A stretch of DNA of 64,000 nt. Origin: Prochlorococcus marinus. Its GTDB lineage: Bacteria; Cyanobacteriota; Cyanobacteriia; PCC-6307; Cyanobiaceae. The notes beneath the pieces were generated by a model. That model had not been told where the DNA came from, did no database searches, and worked only from the letters and a program-made list of their open reading frames with translations. Shown one piece after another: positions 55,240 through 63,123 of the stretch. The position numbers and the translations under genes were made by a program. The first letter of the stretch is position 1; every line of letters begins with the position of its first letter. The stretch lies in NCBI RefSeq assembly GCF_001180305.1, contig NZ_CVSX01000039.1, positions 1 to 64,000 on the forward strand, given 5' to 3'.

Positions 55240-55917
55240 ATGAAAATGACAAATTTTTTACCCTTAGTCGAACAATTTCATTCATTACAAGGTGAAGGTT
55301 ATCACGCTGGAAAAAGTGCTTGTTTTGTAAGATTAGCCGGATGTAAAGTTGGATGTTCGTGGTGCGATACCAAGAATTCATGGGACGAGAAAAAACACCC
55401 TTCTATATCAATTGAAAAAATAATAGATCGCATAAAAATTGCCAGAGAAAAAGGAGCATCTTTTTGCGTTATTACAGGTGGAGAACCTTTACAACATAAC
55501 TTGGATAATTTTTGTAAAGCCTTAAAAAAAATGACGATGGGAGAAGAACAAAAGCCAATGAAGATTCATATTGAGACAAGTGGAGTTAATTCGATATCAG
55601 GAAGCTATGACTGGATTACTCTATCTCCTAAAAGACACTCACCTCCAAAAAATTATTTTTTAAAAAAATGTGATGAAATCAAAGTAATCATAAATGAAAT
55701 AGAAGATATTGAATTTGCTATCCAAATAAAAAAAGAAACTTTAAAACAAAATCAACTCTCTAAAAGCGAAGATGGCTTAAAAAAAGGAGATAAAGTTTTT
55801 TATTTACAGCCAGCATGGAACAATGCGAATGGTTTTTCTCTTGCTATTGATTTCGTAAAAAATAATCCAGATTGGAAATTGAGCCTTCAAACTCACAAAT
55901 ACTTAAAAATTAATTGA
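55240..55917 (+). CDS. queE: 7-carboxy-7-deazaguanine synthase
   Basis: A radical-SAM enzyme that contracts the pterin ring to make 7-carboxy-7-deazaguanine, on the way to queuosine. The cluster-binding C35-x3-C39-x2-C42 lies in AGCKVGCSWCDTKN, preceded by FHSLQGEGYHAGKSACFVRL. Later VITGGEPLQH and IHIETSGVN match the family. 225 residues, starting at ATG 55240 (ATG 55246 also possible). It lies 6 bases before queC, its pathway successor. Confidence 0.95.
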   Translation: MKMTNFLPLVEQFHSLQGEGYHAGKSACFVRLAGCKVGCSWCDTKNSWDEKKHPSISIEKIIDRIKIAREKGASFCVITGGEPLQHNLDNFCKALKKMTMGEEQKPMKIHIETSGVNSISGSYDWITLSPKRHSPPKNYFLKKCDEIKVIINEIEDIEFAIQIKKETLKQNQLSKSEDGLKKGDKVFYLQPAWNNANGFSLAIDFVKNNPDWKLSLQTHKYLKIN

Positions 55918-55923
55918 AATCAT

Positions 55924-56598
55924 ATGACTCTTAAAAATAAATCGATAGTAGTTTTATTATCTGGAGGTTTAGATTCTTCTACAGTTACTGGTATCGCAAA
56001 AAAATCCGAAGCTAAAATTTTTGGCATTTCATTTGACTACGGTCAACGCCATAAAAAAGAATTAATTTCTGCATCAATAATTGCAAAACACTTTGATATC
56101 GAAGAATTTAAAATCATTAAGCTTGACTTATCTTTATGGGGAGGCTCGTCATTAACTGATACTCAAAAAAATATTCCGATAGAAGGAATACAAACTAATA
56201 AAATCCCTAATACTTATGTTCCTGGGAGAAATACTATATTTATTTCCGTTGCACTAAGTTATGCCGAAGCAATAGATGCTGATTTTATAGGATTAGGAGT
56301 TAATGCGTTAGATTATTCTGGTTATCCAGATTGCAGACCTGACTACATTAAAAAATTTCAAGAATTAGCAGATTTAGCCAATAAAAGAGGAAGAGAAAAT
56401 AATCCAATAAAACTTTGGACACCACTACTAGATTTAAATAAAGAGGAAATTTTTAAATTAGCTTTTGATAATCATGTGCCTTTAGATAAAACATGGAGTT
56501 GTTATTCGGGTAATTCAAAACCATGCGGTAAGTGTGATAGCTGCAGAATTAGAAATGCCGCTTATGAAAAATGGCTTAATAACAATAATAAAAAATGA
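55924..56598 (+). CDS. queC: 7-cyano-7-deazaguanine synthase
   Basis: Turns the carboxyl group of the QueE product into a nitrile with ATP and ammonia (preQ0). The 224 residues contain the PP-loop SGGLDS (13-18), FDYGQRHKKEL, VPGRNTIFISVALSYAE, and a zinc site in CYSGNSKPCGKCDSC near the end. Its stop overlaps the pabB ATG (ATGA). Both use products from the same GTP-derived pterin supply. Confidence 0.97.
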   Translation: MTLKNKSIVVLLSGGLDSSTVTGIAKKSEAKIFGISFDYGQRHKKELISASIIAKHFDIEEFKIIKLDLSLWGGSSLTDTQKNIPIEGIQTNKIPNTYVPGRNTIFISVALSYAEAIDADFIGLGVNALDYSGYPDCRPDYIKKFQELADLANKRGRENNPIKLWTPLLDLNKEEIFKLAFDNHVPLDKTWSCYSGNSKPCGKCDSCRIRNAAYEKWLNNNNKK

Positions 56599-57911
56599 AA
56601 ATAAAAAAAATAATTCTAGAAAAATGGATGGATCCAGCACTGATTACGCATCATCTAACAAAAAAATTTGGAGATAAAGGATTAGCTTGGCTAGACAGTG
56701 ATGGCAAAGAAAATGGGGAATGGTCAATAATAGGAATTAAACCTAAAAAGATAATCCAATCAAGAGATATCAATAACTTAGACAAAACTAATAATCCATT
56801 TAACAATTTAAAAAATATTGAAAAAGGATTTTGGATCGGATGGTTAAGTTATGAAGCTGGAGTTTACATAGAACCCAAAAACCCATGGCGAAAATCTAAT
56901 ATGGCAACTTTATGGATTGCATCATATGATCCGATCATTAAATGTAATCTTATAAAAAAAGAAATAATTATCGAAGGCACAAACTCATCTGAACTGATGA
57001 ATTATAAAAACATAATCAACAATATTAAAAATATTGAAGAAGAAAATATTATTAAAACAAATTTAAATTTTGATTTTTCAAAAATAAATTTGGACGAAAT
57101 GGCTGAAAAATTTCAGAAAAATATTCTAAAATTGAAGAAATTAATTTCCCTAGGGGATATATTTCAGGCAAACCTAACAACTAAATGCGAAATTGAATCT
57201 TCCAAAACCTATAATCCTCTAGATGTTTATTTGAAAATAAGAAAGAAATTAAGAGCTCCCTTTGGAGGAATAATAATAAATAATGATAATTACAAAGAGG
57301 CTGTATTATCTACCTCGCCAGAAAGATTTATAAAAATAGATAATAAAAATTTTGTAGAATCAAGACCTATCAAAGGAACTAGATCCAGGGATAAGGATTT
57401 AAATCAAGATGCACTTAATGCTATCGATTTAATAACGAACGAAAAAGATAGAGCCGAAAATATTATGATTGTTGACTTAATAAGAAATGATTTAAGTAAA
57501 GTTTGCGAAACAGGAAGTATTATGGTGCCAGAAATATTAAAACTTGAAAGTTTCTTAAAAGTTCATCATCTAACTTCAGTAATCAGAGGTAAATTAAAAA
57601 AAGACAAGAACTGGATTGATTTACTAAAAGCTTGTTGGCCTGGAGGCTCTATAACTGGAGCACCTAAATTAAGATCATGCCAGAGACTTTTTGAATTAGA
57701 AGAATGTGAACGCGGACCATACTGTGGCTCATTTTTGAAACTTGACTGGAATGGAGAGTTTGACAGCAATATATTAATAAGATCATTTTTAATTAAAGAC
57801 AAAAAAATCAATATATATGCTGGTTGCGGAATAGTTATTGACTCAAACCCTGAAGAGGAAACTAATGAACTAAAATGGAAACTTTTACCGTTAATTGATT
57901 CACTAAAATGA
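56595..57911 (+). CDS. pabB: Aminodeoxychorismate synthase component I
   Basis: Converts chorismate and ammonia to 4-amino-4-deoxychorismate for folate. The 438 residues belong to the chorismate-binding (TrpE/PabB) family: GWLSYEAGVYIEP near the N-terminus, then SLGDIFQANLTTKCE, STSPERFIKIDN, SRPIKGTRSRD, IMIVDLIRNDLSKVC, WPGGSITGAPKLRSCQ and YAGCGIVIDSNPEEE. PabB rather than TrpE is chosen from the neighbouring pabC and the shorter length. It is coupled by 4-base overlaps to queC upstream and pabC downstream. No glutamine amidotransferase subunit is encoded nearby. Confidence 0.9.
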   Translation: MKIKKIILEKWMDPALITHHLTKKFGDKGLAWLDSDGKENGEWSIIGIKPKKIIQSRDINNLDKTNNPFNNLKNIEKGFWIGWLSYEAGVYIEPKNPWRKSNMATLWIASYDPIIKCNLIKKEIIIEGTNSSELMNYKNIINNIKNIEEENIIKTNLNFDFSKINLDEMAEKFQKNILKLKKLISLGDIFQANLTTKCEIESSKTYNPLDVYLKIRKKLRAPFGGIIINNDNYKEAVLSTSPERFIKIDNKNFVESRPIKGTRSRDKDLNQDALNAIDLITNEKDRAENIMIVDLIRNDLSKVCETGSIMVPEILKLESFLKVHHLTSVIRGKLKKDKNWIDLLKACWPGGSITGAPKLRSCQRLFELEECERGPYCGSFLKLDWNGEFDSNILIRSFLIKDKKINIYAGCGIVIDSNPEEETNELKWKLLPLIDSLK

Positions 57912-58735
57912 TTGAAAAATTAGGCTGGCACAAGGATCAATGGTTGGATATTGATAGAATATTTATAGCGGCTAATAATAGAGGATTAAAATTTGCTGAT
58001 GGTATATTTGAAACCATTTTAATAAAAGAAAACAAACCTATTCTTTTTGATGAACATCTGAAAAGGTTAGAAAAAGGTAGCAAGATTTTAAATATTAATC
58101 TCAAAATAAATAAATTAACTTTGAGACAACTTATTCACGATGGAATAAGAAAGTTATCGCTTAAAAATTATCAATTTGCTTCAGTTAGAATAAACTATAG
58201 TCGAGGAACTAATGAAGGTCGAGCACTAACAATCAATAGTACTTCAGAGACAAAAGATTTGGATAATTTATGGCTTGAGTTCTATAAAATCAAACCAAAT
58301 TTTAATCCGATAAGCGTTTGCATTAGTCAAACGGAAAAAATAAATGAATTCAGTCTTATAAGTAAATGCAAAACATTTTCATATAATCAGGCTATACAAG
58401 TTTTGACAGAGGCTAATGAAAAATCATTTGATGATTCTATCCTTTTGAATACGTCAGGTGAACTTTGTTGTGGAAGTACTTTTAATCTTCTAATTAAAAG
58501 AAATAATCAATGGATAACTCCTAGAAAAGAGAGCGGCTGTTTAGAGGGGATTATGGTTTCTAAAGCTTTAAAATTGAAAATTATAAAAGAAGAATTAATT
58601 CCTCCAGAATTTCAAAATGATGACATAATAGTTGCAATTAATAGCTTATCTTGCAGACAAATAAATCAAGTTAATGATTTAAAGCTTAAACCTAAATTCG
58701 ATCCAATTTACTTTTGGGATTTATTATATAGTTGA
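57908..58735 (+). CDS. pabC: Aminodeoxychorismate lyase (class IV aminotransferase fold)
   Basis: Expected to release pyruvate from aminodeoxychorismate, giving 4-aminobenzoate. A fold-type IV PLP protein of 275 residues: GLKFADGIFETILIKENKP (26-44), the catalytic lysine K155 in KCKTFSYNQAIQ, and the LNTSGELCCGSTFNLLI segment. The overlap with pabB supports the lyase role over branched-chain or D-amino-acid transaminase. Its 3' end overlaps cobA antisense by 28 bases. Confidence 0.85.
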   Translation: MIEKLGWHKDQWLDIDRIFIAANNRGLKFADGIFETILIKENKPILFDEHLKRLEKGSKILNINLKINKLTLRQLIHDGIRKLSLKNYQFASVRINYSRGTNEGRALTINSTSETKDLDNLWLEFYKIKPNFNPISVCISQTEKINEFSLISKCKTFSYNQAIQVLTEANEKSFDDSILLNTSGELCCGSTFNLLIKRNNQWITPRKESGCLEGIMVSKALKLKIIKEELIPPEFQNDDIIVAINSLSCRQINQVNDLKLKPKFDPIYFWDLLYS

Positions 58736-59523
58736 ACTTTATTAATATCTGGTAAATAGACATCAGATACTTTGGTTATATTATTATTAACCTTAAATTC
58801 AACAATTTTTCCAATAATGATAATTGATGGAGCTAAAAATTCTTTATCTTTGATTTTATCTGGAAGGTTATCTAATTTCTCTATCAAACATTTTTGATTT
58901 TTTAAAGTAGCTTCTTGAATAACAGCGCATTTAGTATTCTTATCTAAACCACCTTGAATTAATTCTTCCACAATAAATTCAATATTTTTTATACCCATAA
59001 AAATTACTAAGCTATCTGATGATTTAGCTAAATCTCTCCAATTGACTGTCTTTTTCTCCTTATCTACACGCTCATGTCCAGTTACGAAAGTTACGGAACT
59101 CGCAGCATCTCTATGGGTTAGTGGAATACCACAATATGTGGGGGCAGCTATCCCAGAAGTAATACCAGGAACGATTTCAACTGAAATTCCATTTTTTTCT
59201 AAAATCGATACCTCTTCACCACCTCTAGAAAAAACGAATGGATCTCCCCCTTTAAGCCTTACAACATTTTTTCCTTCTTTTGCCAATTTCAAAATAAGAG
59301 CATTAGTTTCAGCCTGAGGTACAGAACACTTTCCAGCTCTTTTACCTACATGGAAAATTTCTGTATTTTTTCCTACCTCTTTTGTTATTTCATCTGGGAT
59401 TAAAGCATCATGAACTAATGCATCACAATTTTTTATCAAACGTAAAGCTTTTAAAGTTAAAAGCTCAGGGTCACCAGGACCTGCTCCAACTAAATAAACA
59501 ATCCCGGGCACAATAATCTCCAT
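58708..59523 (-). CDS. cobA: Uroporphyrinogen-III C-methyltransferase
   Basis: Methylates uroporphyrinogen III at C-2 and C-7 with SAM, giving precorrin-2 for siroheme and corrinoids. The 271 residues show VYLVGAGPGDPELLTLKAL at the N-terminus, VRLKGGDPFVFSRGGEE, EIVPGITSGIAAPTYCGIPLTHR and VIFMGIKN, the SUMT pattern without a fused CysG oxidase part or HemD. I use ATG 59523; a TTG two codons earlier is less likely. It is divergent from the MFS transporter with 30 bases between starts, and convergent with pabC. Confidence 0.96.
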   Translation of the reverse strand: MEIIVPGIVYLVGAGPGDPELLTLKALRLIKNCDALVHDALIPDEITKEVGKNTEIFHVGKRAGKCSVPQAETNALILKLAKEGKNVVRLKGGDPFVFSRGGEEVSILEKNGISVEIVPGITSGIAAPTYCGIPLTHRDAASSVTFVTGHERVDKEKKTVNWRDLAKSSDSLVIFMGIKNIEFIVEELIQGGLDKNTKCAVIQEATLKNQKCLIEKLDNLPDKIKDKEFLAPSIIIIGKIVEFKVNNNITKVSDVYLPDINKVQLYNKSQK

Positions 59524-59553
59524 TAACAAGTATGGTAGTAGAAGTTAATCGCA

Positions 59554-60837
59554 ATGAAGGTAAATATTGTGAAAGAAAGTTTATTAAAACCAAATAAAAA
59601 ATTTACTCTGCTTAGTGCGTTTATCACACTTCTAAATGATCGCTTAAGTGAAAGTATACTTTTACCCATATTACCCTCTTTTGTTTTACTTTTTGACTCT
59701 AAAGCAAGTACATATGGTTTATTATCATGCACTTACCAATTAGCTCAATTTACAGCTTCACCTTTTATAGGACTTATGAGTGATAGATATGGAAGAAGAC
59801 CTGTTACTCTTTTTTGTATTACTGGTTCAGTAGTAGGCATATCAATATTATCTTTTACGGTTCTTTTTAATTGGTCAAATTCAATTGCCTCTATCCCGTT
59901 ATTTTTATTATTTTTAGCGAGACTAATTGACGGTTTAAGTGGAGGGACTGCTGCTACAGCAACAACAATTCTTGCAGATATTTCAAGCCCTGAAAAAAGA
60001 GCAAAAACATTTGGACTTATTGGTGTAGCTTTTGGCTTGAGTTTTTTCTTAGGTAATATATTTGTTGTAATTTTTGCAAAAAATACAAATAATAATTTTA
60101 TTATTCCAGTTTTAATAGCTTCAGTAATTCCAATTATAAACTTTCTTTTGGTATTTTTTTACTTACCAGAAACCATGCCTAATAGTGAGTCAAATAATTC
60201 AAAAACTATTTTAAAAAACCCTTTAAAAGAGCTATTTAAAGTTTTCAAAGAAGAAAAAATTAAAAAATTATCATTAGCTTTTTTTATTTACTTTATTGCT
60301 TTTACTGGATTGACCAATATCCTTATATTTTTCCTTCAAGAATCTTTAAATTGGACGACCAAAGCATCAAGTGGAACTCTTGTTGTAGTAGGAATCATTG
60401 CAATTATCGTTCAGGGAGGAATGATTGGGCCTCTGGTCAAGCAATTTGGAGAAATGCGATTAACACTTATTGGATCAGGTTTCATTCTTGTGGCATGTGC
60501 TCTTTTAATATCTGCTCCAAAACAAAATGCGACAATTAATATTTATTCAGCTGTTTCATTTTTAGCAATTGGGGCAGGGTTAATTACGCCCACCTTAAGA
60601 GCACTAATATCAAAGAAATTAGACGTTGATAAACAAGGATCAATTTTAAGTAACCTTCAGGGTCTACAGAGTCTTGGAGGAGTTTTAGGCATTGCAATGG
60701 CAGGAAGGGTTTATGATAGTTTTGGTCCTAAATCACCTTTTATTGCTGGTTCCGTTATCTTACTTTTCATGATATACCTTATTGCAGAGGGTAAAAATAA
60801 TAATTCTTTGAACAATCAAAAATCAAAAGTTTTTTAA
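59554..60837 (+). CDS. MFS transporter
   Basis: A 427-residue inner-membrane transporter with 12 predicted helices. Signatures of the drug/proton antiporter branch are FIGLMSDRYGRRPVTLF (loop 2-3, G-x-x-x-D-R-x-G-R-R) and FLARLIDGLSGGTAATATTILADIS in helices 4-5. The substrate is unknown; TetA-like efflux is the nearest family. Its TAA and the ppk1 ATG share one base (TAATG), so the two are probably translationally coupled. The N-terminus ahead of the first helix (residues 1-15) is basic, which fits cytoplasmic placement. Confidence 0.9.
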   Translation: MKVNIVKESLLKPNKKFTLLSAFITLLNDRLSESILLPILPSFVLLFDSKASTYGLLSCTYQLAQFTASPFIGLMSDRYGRRPVTLFCITGSVVGISILSFTVLFNWSNSIASIPLFLLFLARLIDGLSGGTAATATTILADISSPEKRAKTFGLIGVAFGLSFFLGNIFVVIFAKNTNNNFIIPVLIASVIPIINFLLVFFYLPETMPNSESNNSKTILKNPLKELFKVFKEEKIKKLSLAFFIYFIAFTGLTNILIFFLQESLNWTTKASSGTLVVVGIIAIIVQGGMIGPLVKQFGEMRLTLIGSGFILVACALLISAPKQNATINIYSAVSFLAIGAGLITPTLRALISKKLDVDKQGSILSNLQGLQSLGGVLGIAMAGRVYDSFGPKSPFIAGSVILLFMIYLIAEGKNNNSLNNQKSKVF

Positions 60838-62915
60838 TGAAAGACCAGGCTGATGTTTTTATTAATAGAGAATTAAGTTGGATTGAATTCAATAAAAGGG
60901 TACTCCTAACTGGTATGGAAAAGGATTACAAAATCCTAGATAAAGTAAAATTCTGTTCAATTTTTAGTAATAATCTAGATGAATTTTTTATGGTAAGAGT
61001 GGCTTCATTAAAAGCTCAAGTTGAAGCAGGGATTACAAAAAAAAGTATTGATGGACTTACCCCTAAAGAGCAATTAACGAAAATAAATCAAGAAGTAAAA
61101 ATTTTAACTACCTTACAAGAAAACTATATAGATAATGAATTAAATAATGAATTAAAAGAAAAAGGTGTAATTTTAAAAAAATTTAATGACCTAAGTGAAA
61201 ATCAAAGAAATTGGTGCAATAACTACTTTACTTCATCTATTTTCCCTTTATTAACTCCATTAGTTGTTGATCCAGCACATCCATTCCCATTTATTAGTAA
61301 TTTAAGCTTAAACTTAGCGGCTTTAATAAAAGATAGCGAAAATTCTAAAAACCAATTTGTAAGAATAAAAATACCAACAAAAAATATCAATCGATTTATA
61401 CAAATTCCTGCTGAAATTGTTCAAAGTAATGACGAAAGTTCTCACTTTTTCATAACTGTTGAAGATTTAATTGGAAATAATATAAATACTTTATTTAACG
61501 GAATGGAATGTATAAATTACTCTTTTTTTAGGGTAACAAGAGATGCAGATTTAGAATTAAAAGAACTTGAGGCTGATGATCTACTTATAGCAGTTGAACA
61601 AAGTTTGCAAAAGAGAAGATTAGGTGGAGACGTAGTTAGGTTAGAAGTTGAATCGAATATACCAGAAAACATTCTGCAATTACTAATTAAAAGTATCTCA
61701 ATACAAAAAGAATATATATACTTCTCCAAAAGTTTATTAGGTCTTGACGATTTAAATCAGCTGACAAAAATTAATAGAGATGATTTAAAAGAAGATCTGC
61801 TAATTGGTAAAACTCACCCGCAATTAAAAAATTTAGATTCGCCTTCAAACAAAAACTTAAATTCTATTTTCAAGATACTTAGAAAGAAAAATATTCTGCT
61901 TCATCATCCCTACGATTTATTTAAAACTTCGGTTGAAGAATTCATAAACAGAGCCGCTGATGATCCACTTGTAATGGCTATAAAAATTACTTTATATCGT
62001 GTTTCAAGGGATTCTCCTATTATCGAGGCTTTAATGAGAGCGGCAGAAAATGGGAAAGAAGTAATGACTCTTGTTGAGCTAAAGGCAAGATTTGATGAAG
62101 ATAATAATATTCAGTGGGCAAAACAACTTGAACAAGCTGGAGTTCATGTTGTCTATGGAATAATAGGATTTAAAACGCATACGAAAATAGCTTTAATAGT
62201 TAGAAAAGAAAAAGGACGATTAAGAAATTATTTTCATATAGGAACAGGCAATTACAACTCTAATACTTCAAGATTTTATACAGATTTAGGATTACTTTCA
62301 ACAGATCCTGATATTGCATCAGATTTACTTGAGTTATTTAATTACTTATCAGGTTTTTCTAAACAAAAAAGTTATCAAAAATTATTAGTTTCTCCCTCAT
62401 CGATGAGAGAGAAGTTTATATTTCTCATAAAAAGAGAAATTAAGAATGCAGGAGAAGGTAAAAAAGCTGAAATAATTGCAAAAATGAATTCATTAGTAGA
62501 CCCAGAAATAATTAAACTTCTTTATTTAGCTTCTAACTCAGGTGTAAAAATTAATCTAATCGTAAGAGGTATTTGTTGCTTATATCCCCAAAGAAAAAAT
62601 TTAAGCGAAAATATTAAAGTCAAAAGCATTATTGGGTATTTTCTTGAGCACTCAAGAATTTTTTGGTTTTGTAATAACGATGATAATGAAGTTTTTGTTG
62701 GGAGTGCAGATTGGATGAGAAGAAACCTGGATAGAAGGATAGAGGCCGTTACTCCAATAGAAGATTCTGAATTAAAATCTCAATTATACGGACTTTTGCA
62801 AACATACATTAAAGATGATTACTTTTCTTGGATGATGAAAGAAGATGGTTCTTACGAAAAATATGCATTGGACTCAGCAGATAATCGTTCACAAATTGAT
62901 CTCATAGACAAATAA
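60837..62915 (+). CDS. ppk1: Polyphosphate kinase 1
   Basis: Reversibly makes long polyphosphate from ATP. The 692 residues have the N-terminal FINRELSWIEFNKRVL (8-23), the NNLDEFFMVRVASLK block, PLLTPLVVDPAHPFPFISN, and the C-terminal PLD-like halves with the phosphorylated histidine H467 in YFHIGTGNYN. Also seen are LYRVSRDSPIIEAL, TLVELKARFDEDNNI and SADWMRRNLDRRIE. Polyphosphate serves as phosphate and energy store, of value in low-phosphate water. The gene shares a base with the MFS gene. Confidence 0.97.
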   Translation: MKDQADVFINRELSWIEFNKRVLLTGMEKDYKILDKVKFCSIFSNNLDEFFMVRVASLKAQVEAGITKKSIDGLTPKEQLTKINQEVKILTTLQENYIDNELNNELKEKGVILKKFNDLSENQRNWCNNYFTSSIFPLLTPLVVDPAHPFPFISNLSLNLAALIKDSENSKNQFVRIKIPTKNINRFIQIPAEIVQSNDESSHFFITVEDLIGNNINTLFNGMECINYSFFRVTRDADLELKELEADDLLIAVEQSLQKRRLGGDVVRLEVESNIPENILQLLIKSISIQKEYIYFSKSLLGLDDLNQLTKINRDDLKEDLLIGKTHPQLKNLDSPSNKNLNSIFKILRKKNILLHHPYDLFKTSVEEFINRAADDPLVMAIKITLYRVSRDSPIIEALMRAAENGKEVMTLVELKARFDEDNNIQWAKQLEQAGVHVVYGIIGFKTHTKIALIVRKEKGRLRNYFHIGTGNYNSNTSRFYTDLGLLSTDPDIASDLLELFNYLSGFSKQKSYQKLLVSPSSMREKFIFLIKREIKNAGEGKKAEIIAKMNSLVDPEIIKLLYLASNSGVKINLIVRGICCLYPQRKNLSENIKVKSIIGYFLEHSRIFWFCNNDDNEVFVGSADWMRRNLDRRIEAVTPIEDSELKSQLYGLLQTYIKDDYFSWMMKEDGSYEKYALDSADNRSQIDLIDK

Positions 62916-63019
62916 AACAATATTGATTTTTATAACATTTAAAAAATTTCTTAATAATTTAAAAATTTTTTTATTTTTGCAAAACCCTTTCATATCAATT
63001 GATTTGAAAAAATAGAGAT

Positions 63020-63035
63020 AAAAAAATATTTTTTT
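63020..63035. repeat. A/T palindrome before the sigma factor gene
   Basis: Seven A, TA, seven T form a perfect 16-base palindrome in the 208-base gap 62916-63123 between ppk1 and the sigma factor gene. It has no G/C stem, so terminator strength would be low. The rest of the gap is AT-rich and holds no ORF or RNA gene that I can support. Confidence 0.4.
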
Positions 63036-63109
63036 GTCTTTAAAGTTTCAACGTAAAAGTAGTTTTTATTTCAATTTCAGTGCTAGTTTTTTAAAAAATC
63101 CATTATTTT

Positions 63110-63115
63110 AGGAGG
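63110..63115 (+). promoter_or_regulatory. Strong Shine-Dalgarno of the sigma factor gene
   Basis: AGGAGG, 8 bases before the ATG at 63124 (5 before the GTG at 63121). Most genes in this window lack so complete a site. The spacing favours the ATG start. Confidence 0.7.
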
Positions 63116-63123
63116 CCAGGGTG

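Noticed and set aside
63020-63035. A/T palindrome read as a rho-independent terminator for ppk1
   Set aside because: No G/C in the stem, so the hairpin would be too weak; listed only as a repeat.
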